Shown: positions 9,565 to 18,372, counted from the stretch's first letter. The stretch: DNA of 64,000 bases from Pseudomonas sp. JM0905a (GCF_014700075.1 NZ_JACXBU010000015.1:26991-90990); one strand, 5' to 3'. Made by a program: numbers and translations. Notes: generated from the sequence alone by a model not told the origin.

Positions 9565-10419
9565 TCACGGACGGGTACTTGACGCCAGGCTATCGACGTC
9601 GTCGGGCGTTCCTTGACGGCCGCGGCGCTGAAACTCCGGTGCTGAATCGATCCAGGGTTCCAGGCGTTGGCCGAAGCTCAACCACAGTCGGAAGCGCGGC
9701 GGCGATTCGCTGTTTCGGTCGCGCGCCAGCTCCTCACCCAGTGCTTCGCGCCAGGCATGCGGCACGTTGATTTCGCTGATGCGCAGACTGCCGATCTGGC
9801 CGGTGAGGTGTCCGTCGCGAACCCAGGCGCTGACGCTGCCGGGCACGATGGCGTAGCGGCTGCGATCGGCGTAACGCTCGCGCAGGGCTCCACGGTCCAG
9901 CCCCACGTCCACCGCGAACAGGCGACTCTCGCGTTTTTCCTCCTGCTCAAGATAGTCGCGGGCGGCGCGTTCGGCGTCCTGTCTGCGCTTGTCCGTGGGT
10001 TTTTCGCGCAACTCGCCTTCGGCCTCCTTCATGCGCTGTCGGGCGCGTTCCAGTTCGGCCTTGCGCGTGGGGCCGTCCAGTTCGAGCACCACCAGCACCT
10101 CGCGGTTGCGGTTGTCGAAGCGCTGCCCGTCGCGGTCATCGGCGGTGAAGCCCAGTTGCAGCAACTTGGTTTCATCGAGCGGCAGGCGCTGGTAGCGGTC
10201 ATCACCCTTCGGGTCGCTGGGGAGTCGCCATTCCAGGCGCAGGGCCAGGCCGCTGTTTTCGCGCAGGCTCCAGTCGTGGTCGCGGCGCAGCTCGCGTTCG
10301 GAAAGCTGCAGGCGGCTGTCCGGCTCGCCACTGCGGTTGAACCAGACGCCGCCAAGGGCGATGGCGTTGGTCAGGCCGATCAGCGCCAGACCACCGAGCA
10401 ATGCAGTACGGGCCTTCAT
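9565..10419 (-). CDS. DUF4824-type membrane-anchored protein
   Basis: A 284-residue protein of unknown function with an N-terminal signal anchor (TALLGGLALIGLTNAIALGGVWF) and an otherwise soluble, highly charged body, presumably periplasmic. Residues about 95-165 are rich in Arg/Glu/Lys and probably helical (ELERARQRMKEAEGELREK, DYLEQEEKRESR). ATG 10419 overlaps the stop of the upstream DUF2157 gene by 4 nt (ATGA), so the two are translationally coupled. I recall DUF4824 proteins following DUF2157 membrane proteins in Pseudomonas. No enzymatic motif is visible. Confidence 0.75.
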   Translation of the reverse strand: MKARTALLGGLALIGLTNAIALGGVWFNRSGEPDSRLQLSERELRRDHDWSLRENSGLALRLEWRLPSDPKGDDRYQRLPLDETKLLQLGFTADDRDGQRFDNRNREVLVVLELDGPTRKAELERARQRMKEAEGELREKPTDKRRQDAERAARDYLEQEEKRESRLFAVDVGLDRGALRERYADRSRYAIVPGSVSAWVRDGHLTGQIGSLRISEINVPHAWREALGEELARDRNSESPPRFRLWLSFGQRLEPWIDSAPEFQRRGRQGTPDDVDSLASSTRP

Positions 10420-11486
10420 GCGTGTTGCCCTCCCTTGTGGGCCCGGCGCAGGCGGCCGAGCACCAGCAGGATGAGCACGGCAACCAGTCCGAGGACGAGG
10501 AAGAACAGGTACTTCGGTATGACCTCCCACCACCAGTCGAACAGCTTGATGAACAGGAAGAGCACAAAGAACAGCAGGCCGGTGTGCATCACTTCAGGCC
10601 AGTCGCGGCGATTGCCGAGCCAGATGGCCAGCGCGGCGCTGGTGAATCCCACGATCTGGTAGAAGCCTTCCACCAGGTCGCGTGGCCAGGGCAGGTAGCT
10701 GCCTGCCGCCCAGTTGGCGAGCACCAGCAGCGGCACGAACAGCCCGAGCAGGCCCAACACCCGGTAGATCGCGGCGAAACCGCTGTAGCGGATCTGGGAA
10801 ATGAACTGCGGCACCAGGAAGATCAGCAACCCGGCGGGCAGCAGGTGTTCCGGGCGTTCGTTGCAGTCCAGCCAGTAGAGCCCGCTCCAGCTCGTGAGCT
10901 GGGTGGCGATGAAGGCCATGCTGCAGGCGAGGCCCGCCCCGAGCATCAGGCGCACTTCGCAGGCATAGGCCAGCAGCAGGGCATAGGCGGCCCAGGGCAG
11001 CAGCGCCTTGTCGCTGGGGGTGATGTTGAAGATCTGCCCGAGCATGACCACGTTGAGCACGAAGCAGGCAAAGGCCAGTACCGCCGCCAGCCTGGCGAAA
11101 TAGCCCGACGGGTCGCGCCGGCGCAGCAGCAGGGTCAGCAGCAGGCTGCCCACCGAGAAGCCGGCGAGGATGCCCACCTGGGCGGTTTCCGGGAACAGGC
11201 CCCAGAACTGATAGAAGAAGAACAACAGGCTGGCCGCCAGCGCCAGGGCGCCCAGCAAGGATGCGATGCGCATGCCGAGGGATAGGCGCCGGGCCTGGGC
11301 ATCCGGGTCGATGTCGAAGGTGTTGCGATAGTCCGCCAGCAACTGGCGATGGTGCTCGCCCAACTGGTCGATCTGTTCGGGGGAGAGCAGCAGGGTTTGT
11401 TCTTCGTGCAGGCGCTCCACCTCCCGGTAGAAGGCCTGGATATCGTCGGCGCGGCGTTGCGCCTGGTCGCGGCTGAGCGGCGGCAT
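10416..11486 (-). CDS. DUF2157 multi-pass membrane protein
   Basis: A 356-residue protein with a soluble helical N-terminus (about 80 residues, LSRDQAQRRADDIQAFYREVERL) followed by roughly nine to ten hydrophobic segments, ending in a basic tail (LRRAHKGGQHA). This architecture fits the DUF2157 family of predicted inner-membrane proteins. The start is ATG 11486; an upstream in-frame ATG at 11546 lacks a good ribosome binding site. It forms a two-gene operon with the DUF4824-type gene (4-nt overlap). Function unknown; the fixed pairing suggests a membrane protein with a periplasmic partner. Confidence 0.8.
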   Translation of the reverse strand: MPPLSRDQAQRRADDIQAFYREVERLHEEQTLLLSPEQIDQLGEHHRQLLADYRNTFDIDPDAQARRLSLGMRIASLLGALALAASLLFFFYQFWGLFPETAQVGILAGFSVGSLLLTLLLRRRDPSGYFARLAAVLAFACFVLNVVMLGQIFNITPSDKALLPWAAYALLLAYACEVRLMLGAGLACSMAFIATQLTSWSGLYWLDCNERPEHLLPAGLLIFLVPQFISQIRYSGFAAIYRVLGLLGLFVPLLVLANWAAGSYLPWPRDLVEGFYQIVGFTSAALAIWLGNRRDWPEVMHTGLLFFVLFLFIKLFDWWWEVIPKYLFFLVLGLVAVLILLVLGRLRRAHKGGQHA

Positions 11487-11746
11487 TGCGGGTCCTTTTG
11501 CGTGCGGTGCCGCCTGAACTGTAGGGCTGCGGAACGGTGCGGGCAATCGGCCAGTTCCGACTGTGAAAGGAGGATGGATTGCGCGTGGGGGCGTTAGTCG
11601 TCAACTTGGTGCGCGCAACAATTGGAAACGGACTTTTCCGACAGATGTCGCGCGCTGTTCTGTAGGACGCGTTGTCCAACGCAGTGGGAGAAATCCCAGT
11701 CGCCGACATTTGTCTGCGCCGTCCCTAGCGGTCGAAGGAGGCCGCC

Positions 11747-12310
11747 ATGTCCTACCGAGCATTCTTCCTTGCCGTACTGAGCCTGACCCTGGGCGGCTGT
11801 GCCGTCTATGACTACGACAACGACTACTACGGTCGCCGCTACTACGACGACGGCGACTATCCCGTGCACCGCAATTACTACGACGCGCCGAGGCGGAACT
11901 ATTACATCGTCGATCACCGTGACGACTACCGTTATTACGATCGCCGCTATTACGACCGTCGCGACTATGACGGCCGCAAGGACTACTACAAGTCCGACAA
12001 ACGCTTCCACGACAGGCGCTTCCACGACAACGACCGCAAGTTCCATCACCAGCGGCGCTTCTACCAGCAGCCCTATGACAACTTCCAGGAACGCCGCCAC
12101 GACTACACGCCGCGCCTGCAGACCTGGGGCAAGAACAATCTTCAGCCGGGCTATCGCGAGTCCAACTACCGGCAACAAAACTATCGCCGGCAGAACCATC
12201 AGCAGCACAACGTTCGCCAGCAGTACCGGGTAGAGCCGGGCTACGAGGCACGGCCGCACAATCCGCGCTACAACAACCGCAGTGACTGGTCCATGAAGAA
12301 CCGCCGCTAG
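11747..12310 (+). CDS. Tyrosine/arginine/aspartate-rich lipoprotein of unknown function
   Basis: 187 residues starting behind a strong AAGGAGG site. The signal peptide ends in a lipobox, L15-G16-G17-C18, so the mature protein should be lipidated at C18. The mature part is dominated by Tyr, Arg, Asp, Asn and His in short irregular repeats (DYDNDYYGRRYY, RYYDRRYYDRRDYDGRKDYY, RFHDRRFHDNDRKFHHQRRF). There is almost no hydrophobic core, so it is probably disordered. The C-terminal third is Gln/Asn-rich. Its stop overlaps the convergent LysR gene by 4 nt. I recognise no family; an envelope-exposed adhesive or metal-binding role is only a guess from composition. Confidence 0.8.
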   Translation: MSYRAFFLAVLSLTLGGCAVYDYDNDYYGRRYYDDGDYPVHRNYYDAPRRNYYIVDHRDDYRYYDRRYYDRRDYDGRKDYYKSDKRFHDRRFHDNDRKFHHQRRFYQQPYDNFQERRHDYTPRLQTWGKNNLQPGYRESNYRQQNYRRQNHQQHNVRQQYRVEPGYEARPHNPRYNNRSDWSMKNRR

Positions 12311-13209
12311 GTGGCGGAGAAGTCCCGGTCCTCTTCCAGCAACAGCTCCCTCACTGCCCGCGCAGCCGGAGACAGGCTGCGCGCGGCATGGCTGACGATG
12401 CCATAGGCCGAAGACGTTTTCGTGCCCTCCGGGATCTGTAGCAGTGCCAGACGCCCGGTTTGCACGTCCTCGGCCACCACATCCCAGGGGGCCATGCTGA
12501 CCACATCGCTTTCGGCCACCAGCGCCTTCAGTACCATGAAGTTGTCGCATTCGATGCCCAGTGGCTTTTCGCTGCCGCTCAGGGCACCAATGGCACTTGC
12601 CACCTCCACCGGCAACTGGGTGCCTGCCAGGGCGTAGCGGGCCAGGTCGGTCAGTTGCAGTTGATCCAGTGCCAGCAAGGGGTGACCGGGCCGGCAGAAC
12701 AGGGTGCCCGGATGGCGGCGCAGGGGAATGACATCCAGCAGGGGATCTCCTTCGAGTTCACGGATGTCGGCGACGAACAGCTCGATGGCGTCGTCCAGCA
12801 GGCGTTGGCGCAGGCTGTGCCAGTTCTCCAGGGTGAGTTGCACGCGAACGCCGGGATGGCGACTGGCGAAACGTCCAAGGGCTCGGGGGACCAGGCGCGC
12901 AGCGGGGTAGGGGCCGGCACCCAGGCGCAGTTCGCCGCTGTCGAGATTGTCCAGCTGGGTCACCGCGCTGTGCAGGGCGCGGCTGCCGTCCAGCAGACGC
13001 CGGGCATGTTCCAGCACCAGCCGGCCGTGGGCCGTCAGGCTGATCTGACGGGGAGTCCGGTCCAGCAGGCTGCAACCCAGGCTGGCCTCCAGGGCCTGGA
13101 TGCTGCGGCTGAGGGCGGGTTGGCTGAGATTCACCGCTTCCGCCGCGCGGGCGAAGTGACCGTGCTCGGCGAGGGCGACGAAATGGCGGAGTTGGCGAAG
13201 ATCGTTCAT
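12307..13209 (-). CDS. sdsB: LysR-type regulator, SdsB-like
   Basis: A 300-residue LysR-family protein with an N-terminal winged helix-turn-helix (LRQLRHFVALAEHGHFARAAEAVNLSQPALSRSIQ, in part) and a C-terminal effector-binding domain. It diverges from an alkylsulfatase gene 97 bp away. This is the arrangement of sdsB/sdsA in Pseudomonas sp. ATCC 19151 and of PA0739/PA0740 in P. aeruginosa, where the LysR protein activates the sulfatase gene for growth on sodium dodecyl sulfate. The role is inferred from that context. Its 3' end overlaps the stop of the Tyr-rich lipoprotein gene. The symbol is by analogy. Confidence 0.8.
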   Translation of the reverse strand: MNDLRQLRHFVALAEHGHFARAAEAVNLSQPALSRSIQALEASLGCSLLDRTPRQISLTAHGRLVLEHARRLLDGSRALHSAVTQLDNLDSGELRLGAGPYPAARLVPRALGRFASRHPGVRVQLTLENWHSLRQRLLDDAIELFVADIRELEGDPLLDVIPLRRHPGTLFCRPGHPLLALDQLQLTDLARYALAGTQLPVEVASAIGALSGSEKPLGIECDNFMVLKALVAESDVVSMAPWDVVAEDVQTGRLALLQIPEGTKTSSAYGIVSHAARSLSPAARAVRELLLEEDRDFSAT

Positions 13210-13217
13210 GCGTGCCT

Positions 13218-13243
13218 TGCATCAAATATGGGAAAAGAATGCA
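13218..13243. promoter_or_regulatory. Candidate LysR-type site between sdsB and sdsA
   Basis: TGCAT (13218-13222) and ATGCA (13239-13243) form an inverted repeat around a 16-nt AT-rich spacer in the 97-bp divergent intergenic region. The location suits a LysR operator, but the spacer is longer than the usual T-N11-A core. Confidence 0.3.
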
Positions 13244-13306
13244 TTGGAATTATTAGCAGGCGCCTGCCAGCCTGTCTCGGCCAATAACAACAATCCCGAG
13301 CGAACC

Positions 13307-15094
13307 ATGCGCATCACTACCCGTTTCAGCGGCCTGCTCCTGGCCGCCGCGCTGCCCCTGGGCGCCGACGCCGCATTGCCGGAAGAGTCCATTCAGCCCA
13401 GCATCAACGCCGAGCTGGCCGAGCACACGAAGCACTTCAACGAGAAGGTCTACAAGATCGCCGACAACGTGTATTCGGCGGTGGGCTGGAACCTCGCCAA
13501 CAGCGTGATGATCGTGGCCCCGGAAGGGCTGATCATCGTCGACACCGGTGAGTCGGCCGAGCAGTCGCGCAAGGTACTCGCGGAGTTCCGCAAGATCAGC
13601 GACAAGCCGATCAAGGCCATTGTCTACACCCACTTCCACCCGGACCACATCAACGGCGTGAAGGGCTTCATCAGCGAGGAACAGGTGAAGTCGGGCGAGG
13701 TGCAGATCTACGCCCAGGAAACCCTGCTGGACAACGTGGTGACCCAGGGCGCGCTGGTCGGCCCGATCCTCGGCATGCGCTCGGGCTACAGCTTTGGCGC
13801 GGCGCTGCCGGACACCGACAAGAAGGACATGAACGCCGGCCTCGGCCCCCTGGCCCATGAAGGCAAATCCACCTTCATCGCGCCCACCATCACCTTCAAG
13901 GACAAGCTGGACACCACCATTGCCGGCCTGCCGGTGCAATTCCTCCATGTGCCCAGTGAAGCGCCGGACGAGATCGTGTTGTTCCTGCCGCAGAACAAGG
14001 TGCTGATCAGCGCCGAGGTTACCCAGGGCCCGACCCTGCCGAACATCCATACCCTGCGCGGCACCAAGTTCCGCGACCCGGTGGTGTGGGTGAACAGCCT
14101 CGACAAGCTGCGTGCCTACCAGGCCGACTACATGGTGCCGCTGCACGGCCAGCCGGTGAGCGGCAAGGACAAGGTGGAAGAAGTGCTGCGCATGACCCGC
14201 GACGCCATCGCCTATGTCCATGACCAGACCGTGCGCTGGATGAACAAGGGCCTGACGCCCGACGAACTGGTGGAGAAGGTCAAACTGCCGCCTTACCTGG
14301 CCGGCTATACGCCCTACCTGCGCGAGTACTACGGCACCGTGAAGCACAGCGTGCGACAGATCTACCAGGGCTACCTGGGCTGGTTCCAGGGGGATCCGGT
14401 GGACCTCGACCCGGTCCCGCCCGTGGAGAAGGCCAAGCGCCTGGTGGAGCTGATGGGCGGACGCGAGAAAGTGCTGCTGGCTGCCGGCGACGCCTATCTC
14501 AAGGGTGACTTCCAGTGGGCCGCCGAGCTGGCCGGCTACGCCATCCGCATCGACCACGGCGACCAGCTGGCTCGCGAGATCAAGGCGCGCAGCTTCCGTC
14601 GCCTGGGCTACGCCAGCATGAACATCAACTGGCGCAACTGGTACCTGATGAGCGCCATGGAGCTGGAGGGCAAGCTGGACGGCGATGCCGCGCTGCAACT
14701 GTCCCAGTCCATGCGCAATGCCTTCCTCTCGCCCGACATGCTGAAGAACCTGCCGGCACGGATCTTCCTGCAGAACTGGGTGACGCGCCTGGACCCGGAA
14801 AGGAGCGCCGACGTGAACCTGACCCTCGGCTTCGTCTTCCCCGACATCCAGGAAGAGTGGGCGCTGGAAGTACGCCGTGGCGTGGCCGAGCTGCACAAGG
14901 GCATTCCCGAAGGCACCACGCTCAAGCTGACGTTCGACAAGACCTACCTCGATACCGTCATCAGCGGCGAGAACGGCCTGCTCAAGGGCGCCTTGCTGGG
15001 CGACGTGAAGGTGGACGGCAACCTGCTGGACATCAAGACCTTCCTCGGCTGTTTCGACTTCGAGGAAACGCCCATCGCCCTGACCTTGCGCTGA
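13307..15094 (+). CDS. sdsA: Linear alkylsulfatase (metallo-beta-lactamase fold)
   Basis: A 595-residue enzyme that hydrolyses primary alkyl sulfates such as SDS to alcohol and sulfate. It has a signal peptide (FSGLLLAAALPLGADA), so it should be exported. The N-terminal metallo-beta-lactamase domain carries the zinc motif HFHPDH at about residues 109-114. The middle helical dimerisation region (about 350-460) and the SCP2-like C-terminal domain (about 470-590) follow the SdsA1/BDS1 architecture. ATG 13307 is chosen because the signal peptide starts there. The divergent LysR neighbour supports an sdsA/sdsB unit. A broader alkyl/aryl-sulfatase role is possible. Confidence 0.9.
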   Translation: MRITTRFSGLLLAAALPLGADAALPEESIQPSINAELAEHTKHFNEKVYKIADNVYSAVGWNLANSVMIVAPEGLIIVDTGESAEQSRKVLAEFRKISDKPIKAIVYTHFHPDHINGVKGFISEEQVKSGEVQIYAQETLLDNVVTQGALVGPILGMRSGYSFGAALPDTDKKDMNAGLGPLAHEGKSTFIAPTITFKDKLDTTIAGLPVQFLHVPSEAPDEIVLFLPQNKVLISAEVTQGPTLPNIHTLRGTKFRDPVVWVNSLDKLRAYQADYMVPLHGQPVSGKDKVEEVLRMTRDAIAYVHDQTVRWMNKGLTPDELVEKVKLPPYLAGYTPYLREYYGTVKHSVRQIYQGYLGWFQGDPVDLDPVPPVEKAKRLVELMGGREKVLLAAGDAYLKGDFQWAAELAGYAIRIDHGDQLAREIKARSFRRLGYASMNINWRNWYLMSAMELEGKLDGDAALQLSQSMRNAFLSPDMLKNLPARIFLQNWVTRLDPERSADVNLTLGFVFPDIQEEWALEVRRGVAELHKGIPEGTTLKLTFDKTYLDTVISGENGLLKGALLGDVKVDGNLLDIKTFLGCFDFEETPIALTLR

Positions 15095-15193
15095 AACGTC
15101 GCCTGCCGCGCTGCTTTCCAGCCTAAAGTGCGGAAGGCAGCCACAGCGGCGAGCGGCACACTGCGGGGCCAACCCTCGACTGGAGACTCCGCA

Positions 15194-15439
15194 ATGCACT
15201 TCCTGTCCTTTGCCAAGGGCGCGCTGGCGATGTTCTGGCTGGTGGCCCTGTTCAATCTCGTCTACCCCTCTGGCGAGCCGCAGCAACGTCCGTTGCTGCT
15301 GGCGGCCGGCGCGATCCTGCTGGTCCATGTGGGTGAGGCCGCCCTGTTCAACCGCAAACTGAAGTCCCGCCCGTATCCCTGGCTGGAGCGGTTGCAGGTG
15401 CTGCTGTTCGGTTTCCTCCATCTGCGCGGACTGCGCTGA
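15194..15439 (+). CDS. DUF1145 small membrane protein
   Basis: An 81-residue protein with two predicted TM helices (ALAMFWLVALFNLVY and LLLAAGAILLVHVGEAALF) and a basic C-terminus (RPYPWLERLQVLLFGFLHLRGLR in pieces). This fits the DUF1145 family of small inner-membrane proteins; function is unknown. The start is ATG 15194, with GGAGA upstream. It stands alone between the alkylsulfatase and a dispersed repeat. Confidence 0.75.
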   Translation: MHFLSFAKGALAMFWLVALFNLVYPSGEPQQRPLLLAAGAILLVHVGEAALFNRKLKSRPYPWLERLQVLLFGFLHLRGLR

Positions 15440-15460
15440 ATCCTCCGACGCTCCGAACCC

Positions 15461-15573
15461 GTAGGTTGTGGCTGAGCGCAGCGAAGCCCAACACGTCAGA
15501 GCTCCTCAGGCGCGCCTGAGTGCAACTGGACGTCGCCCTGTTGGGCCGCGTTGCGCTTTGTCCAACCTGCGTA
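15461..15573. repeat. Dispersed inverted repeat, family 1, copy B
   Basis: It opens with GTAGGTTGTGGCTGAGCGCA, continues with GCGAAGCCCAAC, and closes with the inverse parts TTGGGCCGCGTTGCGC and CAACCTGCGTA. It has the same layout as copies A and C and lies between DUF1145 and lapG. Confidence 0.75.
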
Positions 15574-15682
15574 TCAGTGCGCTGCCATATAGCGGCAGAA
15601 TGCCATTGTTTTTTTCAGGTTCAGCCCGCACCATTCGCGCCGTGTTCCAAGGGGCCCGACGGCCTCCGAGGCGGGATGGCGG

Positions 15683-16390
15683 ATGGTCCGAGGTAGCGTG
15701 CAGGCCTGGCGTGCGTGGCAGGGGTGGCGGAGGCCGTCCCTGGCGGTGGCGTTGCTGGCGGTACTGCTGGCCGGCGCACTGCAGGCGGATTGGGATTTCA
15801 CCCTGATCAGCCGCCGCGCCGAAAACCTCTACGGCCCCCTTGGCCCCGGCAAGCAGCGAATCGATGACTGGCAAGAGACCCTGGGACGCCTTGCCGGTGC
15901 CGACGAGAAGACGCAACTGGAAGAGGTGAACCGCTTCTTCAATGCCAAGTTGCGCTTTCGCGACGACAGTGAACTCTGGGGCGAAACCGATTACTGGGCG
16001 ACTCCCGTACAGGCCCTGCGCATAGGCGCCGGGGACTGCGAGGACTTCGCCATCGCCAAGTACTTCAGCCTGCGCCAGCTTGGTGTGCCCAGCGAGAAGC
16101 TGCGCATCACCTACGTCAAGGCGTTGCGCCTGAACCAGGCGCACATGGTGCTGACCTACTACGCATCCCCGGATGCCATGCCGCTGGTGCTGGACAACCT
16201 GGTGGGCATCATCCGCCCCGCCAATCAGCGCACCGACCTGATGCCGGTCTACGCCTTCAATGGCGAGGGCCTGTGGCTGGCCGGCAGCGGTGGCGGCAAG
16301 CAGGTGGGGGATGCCAAGCGGCTGTCGCGCTGGCAGGAATTGCTCAAGAAAATGAAGGCTGAAGGCTTCCCCGTGGAGCCCACCCGATAG
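15683..16390 (+). CDS. lapG: Periplasmic cysteine protease LapG
   Basis: A 235-residue bacterial transglutaminase-like cysteine protease (DUF920) that clips the N-terminus of LapA-type adhesins and releases them from the outer membrane. A hydrophobic N-terminal segment (SLAVALLAVLLAGALQA) exports it. The catalytic triad is visible: C119 in GAGDCEDF, H154 in QAHMVLTYY and D171 in LVLDN. The acidic residues beside C119 fit the calcium site known in this family. lapD starts 9 nt after its stop, so the two are an operon, as in P. fluorescens and P. putida. Its substrate is encoded 2.5 kb downstream on the other strand. Confidence 0.95.
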   Translation: MVRGSVQAWRAWQGWRRPSLAVALLAVLLAGALQADWDFTLISRRAENLYGPLGPGKQRIDDWQETLGRLAGADEKTQLEEVNRFFNAKLRFRDDSELWGETDYWATPVQALRIGAGDCEDFAIAKYFSLRQLGVPSEKLRITYVKALRLNQAHMVLTYYASPDAMPLVLDNLVGIIRPANQRTDLMPVYAFNGEGLWLAGSGGGKQVGDAKRLSRWQELLKKMKAEGFPVEPTR

Positions 16391-16398
16391 GAGTCGAG

Positions 16399-18348
16399 AT
16401 GTCTCTGTTCAAACAGTTGTTGATCGCCATCTGCGTGTTCCTGGTGGTCGCCTTCAGCGGCAGTTTCATGGTCGGCCTGGAGAGTTCGCGGGAGCAGTAC
16501 GTCAACCAACTGCGCTCCCACGCCCAGGACGCGGCGACCGCCCTCGGCCTGTCGCTGACCCCGCATATCGATGATCCGGCGATGGTCGAGCTGATGGTCA
16601 GTTCCATCTTCGACAGCGGCTATTACGAGAGCATCCGGGTGATCGACCTTGCGAACGGCAAGGTGCTGGTGGAGCGCACCGGCGTACCTGACGCGGCGGG
16701 TGCCCAGGTGCCGCAATGGTTCGTCAGCCTGATCGGCCTGCAATCGGTCGGCGGCGACGCCATCGTCAGCCGAGGCTGGCATCAGGCGGCACGGGTGGAG
16801 GTGAAGAGCCATCCGCTGTTCGCGCTTGCCCGGCTCTGGCAGAGCGCACTGGGCAGCCTCGGCTGGCTGCTGGCTTGTGGCCTGGTCAGCGCGGGACTCG
16901 GCGCCTTCCTGTTGCGGCGCCAGCTGAGGCCCCTGGATTACATGGTGGAGCAGTCCCACGCCATCGCCCGCCGCGAGTTCCTCAGCCTGCCGGAACTGCC
17001 GCGCACCCCTGAGCTGCGCCGCGTGGTGCAGGCGATGAACCAGATGGTGGAGAAGCTCAAGGCGCTGTTCCAAGAACAGGCCGAGCGCAGCGAACGTCTG
17101 CGCGACGAGGCCTACAAGGACAGCCTGACGGGACTTGCCAACCGCCGATACTTCGAAATGCAGTTGCAGGCGCGCCTCAGCGCCGAGGACCACGCCAGTG
17201 CCGGTTACCTGTTCCTTCTTCGCCTGCACGACCTCGCCGGACTCAACCAACGCCTGGGTGGCCAACGCACCGACCAGTTGTTGATCGCGGTGGCCGAGCT
17301 GCTTCGGCAGGCGGCGGCGGGGCAGGGCGCGGGTCAACTGGTGGCGCGCAGCCGGGGTGGTGACTTCGCCCTGCTGGTACCCGGTCTGGTGGCCGAAGAA
17401 GCCGAGCAGTTGGCCCAGCGTCTGGATGCCGGCCTGGCGAACCTGGTGACCACGGGGGCCGCCGATGCCCTGCCGGTGGCCCATATGGGACTGGTGCCGT
17501 TCAGTCCGGGCGAAGCGCTCGCCGACCTGTTGCGTCTCGCCGACGAGGCCCTGGCCAAGGCGGAAGGCCAGGCGGACCGGACCTCGGCCAGCCTGACCCA
17601 GGGTGATGCGCCCAGCGTGGGTGACGAGCGCCATGCCTGGCATCAACTGCTGGACCGGACCCTTGGCCAGCGCCAGTTGCAGCTCTATTTCCAGCCGGTG
17701 GTGGATAGTCGTGATCGTTCGCGGGTGCTGCATTACAAGGTACTGTCGCGCCTGCGCGACGAGCGTGGCGAGAACCTACCGGCCGGTCGCTTCCTGCCCT
17801 GGCTGCAGCGCTTTGGCTGGATGGCGCGTCTCGACCTGCTGATGCTGGAGTTGGTCTTGCAGCAGATGGCCAGTCACGGCGAAACCCTGGCACTCAACCT
17901 GTCCGGCGCGCTGCTGCGCGAGCCGCAGGCGCTGGAAAAAGCCTTCGACCTGTTGCGCAAGCATCCCCACCTGGGGCCGCGCCTGGTGCTGGAGCTGGAA
18001 GAGGATCAACTGCCGGAGCAGGCCGTATTGGAGCAACTCACCCGCCGCCTGCGCGAACTGGGCTTCAGCCTCAGCCTTCAACACTTCGGTGGCCGCTTCA
18101 GCATGATCGGCAACCTGGCCCGCCTGGGCCTGGCCTATCTGAAGGTGGATGGCAGCTATATCCGGGCCATCGATCTGGAAGCTGACAAGCGCCTGTTCAT
18201 CGAGGCCATGCAGCGTGCCGCCCACAGCATCGACCTGCCGCTGATCGCCGAGCGGGTGGAGACTGAAGGTGAACTGCTCGTGCTACAGGAAATGGGGATA
18301 CAGGGCGTGCAGGGCCAGCTGTTCGGAGCGCCGGCACCCTGGCGTTAG
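16399..18348 (+). CDS. lapD: c-di-GMP receptor LapD (degenerate GGDEF-EAL)
   Basis: A 649-residue inner-membrane receptor that, when c-di-GMP binds its EAL domain, sequesters LapG through its periplasmic domain. Order: TM1 (LLIAICVFLVVAFSGSFMV), LapD/MoxY-type periplasmic domain to about residue 150, TM2 (LGWLLACGLVSAGLGAFLL), HAMP, GGDEF, EAL. Both catalytic motifs are lost: the GGDEF site reads SRGGDF and the EAL position reads YKVL, as in characterised LapD. The DDFG loop is also changed (QHFGGRFS). It should therefore bind but neither make nor break c-di-GMP. It is co-transcribed with lapG. Confidence 0.95.
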   Translation: MSLFKQLLIAICVFLVVAFSGSFMVGLESSREQYVNQLRSHAQDAATALGLSLTPHIDDPAMVELMVSSIFDSGYYESIRVIDLANGKVLVERTGVPDAAGAQVPQWFVSLIGLQSVGGDAIVSRGWHQAARVEVKSHPLFALARLWQSALGSLGWLLACGLVSAGLGAFLLRRQLRPLDYMVEQSHAIARREFLSLPELPRTPELRRVVQAMNQMVEKLKALFQEQAERSERLRDEAYKDSLTGLANRRYFEMQLQARLSAEDHASAGYLFLLRLHDLAGLNQRLGGQRTDQLLIAVAELLRQAAAGQGAGQLVARSRGGDFALLVPGLVAEEAEQLAQRLDAGLANLVTTGAADALPVAHMGLVPFSPGEALADLLRLADEALAKAEGQADRTSASLTQGDAPSVGDERHAWHQLLDRTLGQRQLQLYFQPVVDSRDRSRVLHYKVLSRLRDERGENLPAGRFLPWLQRFGWMARLDLLMLELVLQQMASHGETLALNLSGALLREPQALEKAFDLLRKHPHLGPRLVLELEEDQLPEQAVLEQLTRRLRELGFSLSLQHFGGRFSMIGNLARLGLAYLKVDGSYIRAIDLEADKRLFIEAMQRAAHSIDLPLIAERVETEGELLVLQEMGIQGVQGQLFGAPAPWR

Positions 18349-18372
18349 TGCTATGGGAGAGGGGATATCCCT

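Noticed and set aside
13253..15421. 722-codon frame on the minus strand
   Set aside because: It is antisense to the alkylsulfatase, which has signal peptide and zinc motif; composition (many His/Gln/Val) is typical of a shadow frame.
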